Source: Pristionchus mayeri (taxonomy: Eukaryota; Nematoda; Chromadorea; Rhabditida; Neodiplogasteridae). From it: a stretch of 64,000 bases of DNA. A model generated the notes under the pieces. The model ran no database searches. It was not told the origin of the DNA and worked only from the letters and a program-made list of their open reading frames with translations. Numbering within the stretch: position 1 is the first letter of the stretch; every line of letters begins with the position of its first letter. The translations under genes were made by a program, and so were the position numbers. The stretch covers positions 27,163,087-27,227,086 of the forward strand of contig BTRK01000001.1 in NCBI GenBank assembly GCA_036245805.1, written 5' to 3'. This document shows positions 1-10,642 of the stretch, piece after piece.

Positions 1-281
1 AACTGAGCAATATTAATATACTCAAATTACGTTTGTACATAAATTGCTGCTAGGTAACGGGGACTAGAATTGAGCTAAATGTAAGATAAAATCTCTGAAC
101 TTTTACAAATTTGTAGGAGATCACCGAATGTCGGGCGGAGCTTAGCGGGAGACCAGTAAGTGAGGGATTGATACATCATCAGGAAGGGCTTGGATCTGCA
201 CTAGGTCAGATGAGGACTATGACCCATAATTCTCATCCGACCTAGTGCCTATGGATTGAGGATCGATGGTCATCTTCGTGT
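1..281 (-). other. 3' flank / 3' UTR of the nuclear receptor gene
   Basis: This is the sequence downstream of the nuclear receptor stop codon at 284-282 on the minus strand. No coding potential is seen. It holds a near-perfect 17-bp inverted repeat with a 17-nt loop (198-214 pairing with 232-248), listed separately. No clear AATAAA was placed on the minus strand, so the polyadenylation point is unknown. Confidence 0.5.
198..248. repeat. 17-bp stem hairpin in receptor 3' region
   Basis: Positions 198-214 are complementary to 232-248 with a single mismatch that would be a G-U pair in RNA on one strand. A 17-nt loop separates the arms. It lies 34-84 bp past the receptor stop codon, so it would sit in the 3' UTR if transcribed. 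Pairing stops abruptly at both ends, so it is not an arm of a longer terminal repeat. Confidence 0.7.
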
Positions 282-3200
282 CTATTCGCTGATCTCGTCG
301 ATGAGGGGAATCGGACGAGCGCGGAGTTTGAAGACGGAGAGAAGAGTGTGCGTCTCCTTCGCTTTCTTAGCCTGAAAATGAATATTTTACTCATTATTTT
401 TATCAATAAAAATTTTTAAAAAAATAAAAAAACTAAAAAAGCCCGTTTTCTAACCTGGCTCATGAGAGTGTCCAGAACGGCGAGTAGTGAGGAGAAAGTT
501 GAGGGACCTTCGACGGGACCTCGTTTCGCCTGAAAATTCATAACTAGACCCTACATTCGGACGTAATATTTTTTGTTTGGTTCTCAAAAAAGCGAAAGTA
601 TTTATGCCAAAAAAATCTTGCGATTTGCTTTTTTCAGTTAGATATATTGGGCATAACAAATTGAAAGACTAACCATGCAGTATTTCAAGAGTGCGTTCGC
701 GTATTCTTCCCGATAGGGCTCGAGGATTTTCTTCGCGCTGTCGGAGAGATTCTCCCAGCCTGAAATGAACCACATTTCATATGCTCAAGCTACTCATTAT
801 TAGAGCAAATACATTTGTCATCCCTTACCCACTTCTGTTTAATCGAAAAATGTTCAGGCATCTTTCAAAACTTTTCATGAAATTGTAAAGGTCGAAAATA
901 AGTGTACTCACTCGGATTGCACAGGGCGAGTGTCTTCACTAGCACGTACTCCGTCTTGTCCAACTTCAGTCTCATCAGGATGGGAATCACGTTGTACATC
1001 TTGTCCCGAGGCATCCTGATAAGTGCATTATTCAGATAAAGATTCATTAGATATTTATCATATCTGCTCCAATGTAAGTGGGGCGTTCTTCGTTAACTCA
1101 TTAATGCCAATTTGGGCATATTTTCTAGAGAAAATTGTTTTGAAAATGAAAAGCTAAGTTTGACTTATTGTGTTCCTATCTATCTATAAATAGATGCAAT
1201 TTATAACAGGTCTACTCACCACAGATAAGGCAGTCGTCCATCGGGGAACAGCGTAGTGTCGCTGTTGTTCGAATACGAGTAGAAGGACGAAGTGATGTTG
1301 CTTATTTGCCACGCCATATTCTTGATGAGGCTCTTCTGCAAATAAGTTCAATTTGAGAATTATCTTTTCTTCTCGTTGATGGTGTTGAACTGATGCTTTT
1401 TGTATGATATTTCGAAAGATTAGGCCATATGTTTGCGTCTGAATAAAACAAGAAGAAAACCGTACTTGATCTGCTTCAGTCAGTTTGTGAAAGAATTCGA
1501 AAGTGCGCGCCCACTCAATGGCGTAGATGTTGTCGGCGTAGAACCTAAAAAAAATTTAATATCTTTAAGATATTTTATATTTGATTTGATCGAGAATGCT
1601 GGCAAATTTTCTTTCGAAAAATACAGCAAAGCTAAAACTAAAAAGCTAAAACTCAAGTAATCAAAATCTCACCACATCTTGTAGTTAGTGGGCAGTCTAT
1701 CGTAGTCGATGGCTGGAAGCGGCACGCGCTTCTCTGCATGCTCCTACATGGAGTAGATTATTAAACAAATAACGAAAAAAGAAAAAGTGGGGAGTGTTGA
1801 ATATGATCTACTGGAAAGAACTAATAATTTGTAAGACAATACATTCGGAAATAGCAAAATCGTCTGGATTACATGAAACCCTGCACAATAATGTTCATTC
1901 CAATTTCATATTTTAATGGTCATGTGTGAAATACTCACAGCTATTGACATCTTCCAGTTGAGTACCTTCGTATGTGGCGGGAGTGGCCAGTTCGGCATTT
2001 TCTGAATAATAATTTATATTTATTTATGTTTATAAATCAGGATTTCCACTCAAAATTGAAATATATTTGTAAATAGAAAAATTTTACCCACTTCGAGTTT
2101 TGTTCCAATAGTCGGGGAGTTCTTGAGCAATTTATCAATGGTGAGGCCACTATTAGCTCTCGGGCTGTATTTGGAACTGAAATTTGGTAGTTTAAGGAAA
2201 TTTATATGTGCGCACGGTGTGAGGCTAAGGCTATTCTCTTAATTAGAAATTACATATTATCTTTTTAAAATAAAACATGAAATTCAGTCGCTCACTTTCT
2301 CAGTTGCTCATGCTTAATCTCCAGGTAGAGTAATCCCTCGATAAGCTTGTCTACCGCACACTCGGAGGGCATTATCGGTTTGAGAACCTGAAAAGATGTA
2401 TCTCAAAATACCGACCGAATTATTATATCCTTTTCATGTCTTTCCACTCTAAAACATTCCTGACAGGGCTCACTAAAGAGTAGTTCAGTTTTTTTTTCTA
2501 TGCTTTTTTCATATTCATTCAACATGGTCACCTTAGGTGTGTTGATCTCCACTTCTTCCTTGATCGGTTTCCTCTTCGAGAGCACCGTCATGAACATCTG
2601 ATTCTGCGAGATGTCCTCTTTTGTAACGATCGCTGCAAATGTTTGTTTAATGAAATGTGTTTATCATACTTTATTTTGATTCAAAATAATGAGCTACGTC
2701 CCGATATTTGGATAGGAGTGGTAGGGACTTCGGAAGACAAGTGTAAACTTAACCTACACTATTCATCACATATTTGTGTTAAAATGTTATTTCATTCTCA
2801 GATTTCTTGGCTCACCGAGTGGATTCATGCCGACTTGCACGCACTTGTCGAAGCGGCAGGCACGACACTGACAACGCTTCTCTGCAACAAACATTATTTG
2901 TTTTAAAATGGACCATTTTTCAATGATTTTCAACATTTTCCCATTATGCACAGTTTCTGTCATATAGAGCTGTGCCAGTTCAGCGAACAAAGCAGGAAAA
3001 AGAGTACGAAAGAACAATCTTGCCTTTGGGCAGCACGCGGAAGCAGTCCCTGCCCTTCTTGCATGCAAATTTGCGCTGAGCGAGGATCGTACGACGGAAG
3101 AACGTCTTGCAGCCATTGCACGAAGGAACCTACACAATTAAATATTATTGAAATTTAATTTGTTAAATTTTGTTTTCATAGACTATTCTCTCAGTTTGTG

Positions 3201-5734
3201 AAAAAATTTTGTGATATTGATTCATGCTGTCTTTCTCAAAATGCTGACCTCATAGTGGTATCCAGTTGCAGTGTCTCCGCACACAGCACAATCTTCGGGG
3301 CAGCCGATTTGGGGAGACGGCTGAAAAGATAATTATGCCATCGATAAACTGCTTCATCATAGCTATCCATCGGGGACAGTGAAGAACAATATGCGTATAT
3401 GTGGAACACATTCTAGTTTCAGTGCTGTCCGTACTTTTCCATTGCTACTGGAGCTCGAGGGAGACTGTTGGGCAGCCATTGCGTTAGCCCTCAGAACGTC
3501 CCCGTACTTCATCGATTCGGAAGGGCACGGAGACGGGTAGTCAGAGATCTAAAGTAGATCTATGATCATCTTGTAAGCTATCGTGTTAGCGAGGAGTGAT
3601 CAGTGAAGTTTAAAACACCTGCTGTCACGTGAAACAGGAATTCAAATCTATTTTTTTAGATTTTCAAAAGTATATTCAGAGAAAGCACTCACATCAGTAA
3701 TCACAACATGAGAAGTAGAGGTGGACGGACTCGAGTAGGGACTCACTGAAACTTACATTTTAGTCTCCAATTCCTAATAGCCTCATCGTATTACGCGAAA
3801 TGATCTGTTGCTGCGAGGAATCCCATTTGTTTATCTGTCTCGGACAACGGCACTGGAAAGCTCGCTCACTCTTGTAGTTATCAGGAGAGGAAGAGGCTGT
3901 TCCGTTGGCGTAGATAAGGCCTTCACGCGCCAGTTCCGGAGGAGACGGACGGCTGTACTCCGAAGACAGCCCTGAATTCACACTGCTTTCCTCGCCAGAC
4001 ACCGGGAAAGCAACTGCTAATATCCCGATGGCTACTGGCCCAGACACGAAGCCCTATTTTCATCGGCCCAAATCGAAGATTCACTAGTAAACACCAGTTA
4101 TTATTGGTGGAAGCCCTTGGTCTACTCTCGAAATCGCTACTAGTCCCTAATCTCTGAGTGGGAGAGGAAGGGACGAGAGCTCGTGCTGACCACTGTTTCT
4201 TTTATCACTGCCTGTGCGGCTTATATACGCCTGAGCAAGCTCGTAATCTCAAGTGTGCTTGCGAAGACGGGGTGTGACGACTGATTACGAGTCTTACTCA
4301 CCACACCCCGGCCAGAGTGATGATCAGAATTCGGAAATGCGTGAGTCAGGAATCACGCTGCATCCTCTCAGGGGGTCACACAGACCAGACAACGGGATCG
4401 GGTCTGATCACTGCGGAAATCAGAACAACCACACCGATAAGAGATCATCAACGATACAACCCCTCCCAGAACGAAAATCACGGACGAGTCACCCCCTCAG
4501 CTTGTCACTAGAGTGATCAGAAACCCACCATGTGGTCTCAACGCGCCTCTGGCATTGTAAATAAAAATCGATATTTACCTTCGTCGGAGTAGAAAGTGGA
4601 CGAAGCAATCGATTGGAGCAGCCCGTTAGAGAAGTCGAATGTAGGCGTAACGAGGGGATTCCCGCTGAAAATGAAGATATTGCTACCGAAATTTGTGAAA
4701 TTTTCACTGAGTATAACGCCATGTTCAAAGTACGTTACCTAGATTCCCCGCCATAGCCATAGTGCAAAGTTCCATGGCGAGCATTGGAACACCGTGGAAT
4801 TATCATCGTGGTAAATACGAGCGATTAATGGGAATGCGTTCTTGGGAACAGAGATCATTTCCGCAGAAGACCGCGAGAAATTAGATGCCAAAATGGGCCC
4901 AAACATCACTGTCCACTAGATAGCATGTAGTTTGATCGCTAAGGGCGTGTTTGCCTTCACTCTAGACCTTTGAGTGGTTCCAAACGTCTCAAGGGAGCGT
5001 GTGATCACAGTTTCCCGGTGTTTACTAAACAATTGGAAAAATCCCCTGCGGCGGATCCGTTTTCAGCGCTGGAATTTTCCCTAGAATGTGCTCCAGAACT
5101 CTTGCGCGGTCCAAAGGTTGGGTACATTGAAGGCAGTGAGTGCGCACTAGCTTAGATTGGACCCAGATCAAAAGACAAACGAAGACCGTGCTTGATAATG
5201 GTGCGGGCCACAAGATCAAGTACTTTTTACTAAACTATATTTATTACCACTTGCTGCTTATTCCACCTTCAACTCCACAAGCTGTCAGTCCGATTTCAAC
5301 GACGAAATGCTCCGCTCGAAAATGTGATCCAGAACTATCGCGTGGTCCAAAGGGCGAGGACATTAGGGAGTGAGTAGGCGCGGGCTGGGTGTGGACGGAG
5401 ATCAAAAGATTGTAATCAGACGCGAGGGAGAAGGGAAGGGTACGAAGAAGAATGAGCCCTCCATCCACCGATATGAGCACCCACTTTTCAAACACGAATT
5501 CGCAAAGGACAATACTTCGGCCAGACATGGATTCGGGGCTATTATCCCCTAGGCTAGACGGTAATACGGACTTACTTTACGAGATATAATACGAGATATA
5601 AATAAAAGCAGTTTTGAAGGAATTAAGAGAAATACTTACCAGGCCTGATCGATCTTGGTGAGCTCCTCGAAAGTGAAATTGCTGCGCATTTCCTCAGGGG
5701 ATGAGAGTTGATCCACAAAGTCCATTTCGTTCAT
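282..5734 (-). CDS. nuclear hormone receptor, nematode-expanded type
   Basis: This is a ligand-type transcription factor acting in the nucleus. Eighteen exons join in phase from ATG 5734 to TAG 282: 5734-5640, 4664-4579, 3745-3693, 3548-3435, 3320-3249, 3129-3024, 2881-2816, 2632-2532, 2387-2296, 2176-2092, 2001-1939, 1743-1673, 1544-1466, 1335-1220, 1015-912, 759-674, 529-455 and 371-282. They give about 517 aa. The C4 zinc-finger domain spans about residues 127-200: CAVCGDTATGYHYE, then P-box CNGCKTFFRR, then CQCRACRFDKC. The ligand-binding domain follows, with WFYADNIYAIEW and RLKLDKTEYVLVKTLALCNP, and it ends in a short AF-2-like PIPLIDEISE. The P-box is that of the large nematode receptor family; I cannot name the orthologue. 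One intron (3023-2882) appears to use a GC donor. A further in-frame exon at 3870-4013 would add 48 residues. The start was chosen because upstream in-frame sequence is low-complexity and a TTCAG acceptor precedes the ATG. Confidence 0.9.
3870..4013 (-). CDS. likely cassette exon of the nuclear receptor
   Basis: An open 144-bp block lies between exons 2 and 3 of the receptor. It is bounded by a TTAGCAG acceptor and a GTGAGC donor and is phase 1 at both ends. Including or skipping it keeps the frame. It encodes a Ser/Pro/Glu-rich hinge starting VAFPVSGEESSVNSGLSSEY, in the A/B region before the DNA-binding domain. Codon quality and clean splice signals argue that it is real. Whether it is constitutive or alternative cannot be told here. 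Confidence 0.6.
4665..5639 (-). other. first intron of the nuclear receptor with a diverged direct repeat
   Basis: This 975-bp intron separates exon 1 from exon 2. No further exon was found. It carries two diverged copies of a roughly 60-bp block (5087-5145 and 5323-5381), each followed by a shared AGATCAAAAGA stretch about 15-25 bp later. Such duplicated blocks in a first intron may be regulatory, but that is inference. Confidence 0.5.
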
Positions 5735-8700
5735 AGTTTGAACCCTGAACATCACCGTTCTTTGACCGGAACAACCGAAAAACAGAGCGAGTACTGCGTG
5801 AGGAGGCTCACATGAACGTGCAAATCGAAACAACAATCGATGCAGAAAGAGGATTGGAGAAGAAAGGGCGGGGTGATAGGCGAATTTGATTTCGTCGTCG
5901 GTAACAAAACATGGGGATTTTCTAGGACGAGGAGTGGTCACACTGTGGATCTCAGAGATTAGACGTTTCCGTTATGTTCTACTGAAAATCGTTCAAAAAG
6001 AGCACTAACGAAGTGCCAAATCGACACAAATTGCTACTGAATGGTGGTAAATTGCGATTATTGAGCAGTAAAATGCAAAAGGAAGAGGTAGACTGCTCGC
6101 TGAATTGGAGGGGAGGCAAGGGGGGAAGTTGGTCGAGAGTCGATCTCGAGAGGTTGGAGCCCACTCGGTGCAATCTCCGCGTATTATCGTGTGTGAATGA
6201 AGCATTGCTCATTCTTAAATACGATGACGAAGTGTGGAGACTCGACTAGAGATAAAACGGTGCAGAGATCATGAAAACGGCGCGCGGGCTCAGCATATCA
6301 GAGAGAACAGAATCGCTTTTGCCGGATATCTAAGGGATATCCTCGGAAACAAGGCGAGAGTTCTTCCCACTGACCCAATACATTGCGTGATAAGATAGTC
6401 GAAAAGCGAGAATAATCGAGCCAAGGTCGATCGATCGGGGAAGGAAAAACGCATGAGTGATCTTCGAAGAAAAGCGTGAAAGAGAGGAGTCGATTTATTG
6501 ACAGTTTACAGCGTAGTTCCCTATGGTTTACTGCGCTTTCGCTGTCCGATCATTGCTCTGCGGGGGCCTCTTCTATAGTCGCAAAAAGGTTTCACGGGAT
6601 CGAAAGTGAGAGAAGGAAGGAGCTGCGAAAGAATGCGAAACCAGACAAACACGCACAGGAGTTCACAAGCGGGCACAAAATGCGCACGAAATGAGCCGAG
6701 CTAACTACCCTACGACCTGGTTCGGTGGTCTGCAACGGATGATCGGCCTTGATTCGACAATTAGTTCCCAGGCAAGTAGTCGCGGAAGCATCGCGGAAGC
6801 GAAGGAAGAGTCGCGGTTGAAAAGGATGCGGAAATCTGTGAGAAACATCGGAAATGGAGACGCGAAGCCGTGAAATTGTTAGGCACGCGCGTTAGGGGAG
6901 AGTGGGAGCTGTTTGGAGAGCTTTGAGGGAAAAGGTACGAGAGAAACGAGGGAAGGAGTAGGGTTTGCGTTGCCCCGAGAGAGCTTCTGCCCCCTGCGAA
7001 ACTATTGCGCGAGTGATTGCATATCGGGGTGTAATCTGGTTATGGCGCGGAACGAAATATTTGGAACATCGTTCGTTCGTTGAATTAGTGTGATGAATCA
7101 ACGTGGCAAGTGGGGGAAGAGAGAGATCGGGGGGCGCAACAAGCATAGAGTTCCCTTTTCTCCCCTGTGGAGGAGAGACGAGAGTGCGCAGAGAAGGAAG
7201 GAGAGAGAGAGAGAGAGGGCTGATGGATAGTGAAAGGAGTCGGAAGGAGAGATAAGGGTCTAGAAGGAGAGCGAGGAGCAAGCAAATAGAGTGTAGAATG
7301 ACGAGAATACAAACTATACCTGGAGACATGTGACCTCCCCCGAGAGGAGGAAATCGATTAATCGGATCGACGGTGTGACAAAAGAGGAGGAAATGGTCGA
7401 GGTGAGCGAGCGAGAGAGAGAGGAACTTGTTTGAAGGGGGAGTCGAGGGGTGGATGGAATAGGCGAGATTTGAGAGAACTACATGCAGAGCTTTTGCTCA
7501 TTTTGTGCAACTTTCGTAGTGCGATTGGAGAAATTAAAATGGTTGTTTTGGCGATCTGATTGATTTGGATACCTGAATTCGACGAGGAGAAACTTTTGCA
7601 CGGAGTGATTCAAACTTGTCGAATTCATTTGGATTCACTTGACACGGTGATACAGTGCAACAAATGGCGGAAATATTCGTCGTATTACTACAACATATGC
7701 TGAGTCCAAGCCAAAAAAATGAAGAAAACTAGAGCAAGGGCAATTTGTAACGGCACAGATCGATTTCCTACTAGTTCGGACAAACATGTTTGGCAGAAAT
7801 GTATGTGAAATACACTATTCCATACACTAAAATAGATATAGTACGAAATATTCGCGAGTGAGACTAGAATCTATCTGCTATGGAGGTGGAGGGAAGAGAG
7901 ATAGCGAAAATAGGGCAGACTGAACTCTAGGGACTTTTCCAATTTTTTGCATATCCGTAGTCTCGCCTCGCTTAGTCGAAGAAGGTGAAACATCTTTATG
8001 CGAGGTAATCAAAGTAAGCAGATCGGTTATTCGAAGAAGCAGGTGAAAAATCGACATGGATTTCCATAATTGAAAAATGTTAGGCTAGCAGTTGAATTAA
8101 CTGAAAGATCTTTTTTTTTAAATGTTAGACCTTAACCGAATAGCAGGAAGCAGGAACGGATCAGGTTGGGCTGAGACAGCTGCGAGAAAAATTTCTTAGG
8201 AATTTATGTGTCGCAACATTCTATTCCTCAGCGAAGAAGGCAAAGAATTATCTTATTCATTCATTCATCCATTCATAAATCACAGCTTACCCGATGGGAA
8301 TAATATGTTTGCTAATAACGGGAACGTAATCTCGTTACAATCCAAGATAGAAGTTAGCAGAGCGTGTGCGAGACTTCCGTTATTCATGCAACTGGACGAC
8401 AAGCATCCTCTCTGCTGCTTCCTTCTATTTTGAATGATAACGAGATTTTGCTTCAGTGATTCGCAGATGTGTTTTCGTCAGGTAAGGAATAGGGAAAAAA
8501 ATTTGCATTGATATTACGAAAAACACGCAAATATCAGAAAATAAATTAGGATACATTTCAGACCCGCCGAAGTCACACAAGAGGGATAAAAATGGCATGC
8601 AATGTGATAAAGTGGGCCGATAATTATTGCTCAATCTTTCGCACGAGGAAGGTGTGCACATTTTCTGGCCACTCGATCAAAGTTTCTTCCAAAATTCGAA

Positions 8701-9139
8701 AAATGCTCGATACCTGGGCCTTACTTTCCTCATTTCGCGCACTCTTACACTGGTTGATCGACTGGTGAGTATTTGAACTGCATAGAGGAAGTTCCGTTTC
8801 TAGAACTGTAATACCATCTCTGAAACCTCATTCCGTAAGGAGCAATAGAACAATGCCTCTGGGCGCTTATCAGTTTCCTTCTGCAAGGCGAGTTCCTAGT
8901 GCACTTTTGTGAGCTGGAGACACGCAAAGGAATAAAAATTAGCCGCCAACAATTAGACACATTTCGTGGGATAATTACATTGTCATCTTGCCTGGGGCGA
9001 TTGAATTTATAGTTTATGATAGGGACATGACGCCGAGAGGTGTGTGCGGTTCGTAGTCGCCCTATCAAAAGTAACATTTAACATTGGCAACGCTCGAATT
9101 GACACTGTCTTTCTGTACTAACTTTGATAATCGGTTCGG
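5735..9139. other. receptor upstream region, purine-rich, no gene seen
   Basis: This is the presumed promoter side of the minus-strand receptor. From about 6400 to 7460 the plus strand is strongly A/G-rich, with many GAGAGA runs (for example 7199-7220), giving long meaningless open frames on the minus strand. No splice-consistent exon chain or RNA gene was found. Confidence 0.5.
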
Positions 9140-9314
9140 CACTTCTTGGATATTTGGCCCACCCCTCCCATCTCTTCAGTTCGAAGTTCCTTCTTCACAC
9201 TTTTCGGTGTTATCTATGTACTCCTCCAACTTCATGATTTAGGGCAGTCGTGGGAGCAATGAGAAATATTTGGATCGGTCAGAAATAGGGGGCGGGCCAA
9301 TTATCCAAGAAGTG
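9140..9314. repeat. 175-bp imperfect inverted repeat
   Basis: The left arm begins CACTTCTTGGATATTTGGCC at 9140. The right arm ends at 9314 and is its near-complement over about 26 bp. Unpaired sequence of about 120 bp lies between. It may be a small MITE or a hairpin-forming regulatory element. No clear target duplication was seen. Confidence 0.6.
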
Positions 9315-10642
9315 TCATCAGTTCCTTAAATTGCGATGGTAAATCAGAACAGTTAAAATAAAAAGGGAGATAATTCCGAAATTATTTAGGTAATTCATTT
9401 GAATTGCTTGAATGAGGTACTCTAAGTAGTGACGGATAAGCAAACATTTTTTCGCAGAAATTGTTTTGACATTTTCACAATTGCGCAAACAATGATCCCA
9501 TATTTTAAAAAAATCGATGCCTATATTGATAGCTCTTTATCCTGTGCCATATCTCCATATATGTTAATTTCTTGTTTTCTGAAGCTTTGTTGAAATCCAT
9601 TAGTAATATCGTTCGCCTTTGGTTCCACAGCATATTCATAGTATGTGTCAAAGCAGAGGGGGGCAGACTGAATCATTGAATATTATTTTTTTGTGGAAGG
9701 CCTATTGATGGAAAGTCATGACGAAGCAATAGTTCAAAGTGTCGCCCTCTCAAAATTGTCGAATATTCCGCCGAAAGACGCTTTGATTTCCAAAAAAATA
9801 AAGAAAGTCTAAAATCAACTAGTCTTCAAGTTTTTTACCTGATTTGGGACGATTGGTATGCTTAGTTTCATTAACACCGAATTGTCATGTCTGGAAAATT
9901 GTGTTGAGGAAGGCGTAAGAGGTTGCTCAGACATCACAGAGCACCAAATGAATTACTGTAACATCAATATCAGTCAATACTGCCAGTAATCCACGCCCCA
10001 CTACCAGCACTGTTATTTCATCATTCTTTAGGCGACTAGTCATTCTATATCATCTCTTTATCCATCTTCACGAGCAATGGGAGTACAGGGTAAATGCGGG
10101 GATTTTCTGCATACAAAATCAATGAGTGTGGCTGGTCAACCGTACGTGATCGGTGTGGCACGAGTGTGAAACATTACGAAAATGAAAATGGGCGGAGCCT
10201 AGAGGGACGGAGCTTGGTAAGCTCCAATTAAAATGCAATGAATCTCAAATGCGGTATAGATTTAGAACTGTGAGGGAGTAGAGGAGGTTAAATGCAATGA
10301 TTATTGGTAACTGATCGTCATAGATGAGAGCGAATCTAGCTGGGAGCTAATTATGCAATTATTTTGGGAAATCCAATATTATGAGTGATAGGAAATGACA
10401 GTGAAAGGTTGAGTGTTGATCGATTAGAATTGGATTATCGATTAGAATTGAATTATCGATTCAGAATCGTTGTGATTAGATGTTCGTTGATCCTCATTAT
10501 CATCGGTTTTTCATTGTGGGTGGCAAAAGACGAAGGCCAGGGGAAGAATTTGAACTAGAATCACTTGGACTAGAAGGGACTTGATGCTGGCGCGATTCTA
10601 GTGAAGGAAAAGTGGGCTTTGGAAAAGGGGGCGTAGCTTGGC
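9315..10642. other. non-coding sequence between the receptor promoter and sup-12
   Basis: This AT-rich interval lies downstream of the sup-12 stop. The part nearest 10642 should be the sup-12 3' UTR. No exon chain, RNA gene or transposon end was recognised. A short tandem-like block (GATCGATTAGAATTG followed by ATCGATTAGAATTG) lies at 10414-10450. Confidence 0.4.

Noticed and set aside
7085..7329. Leu/Ser-rich minus-strand frames
   Set aside because: Low-complexity CT-type sequence with no splice support.
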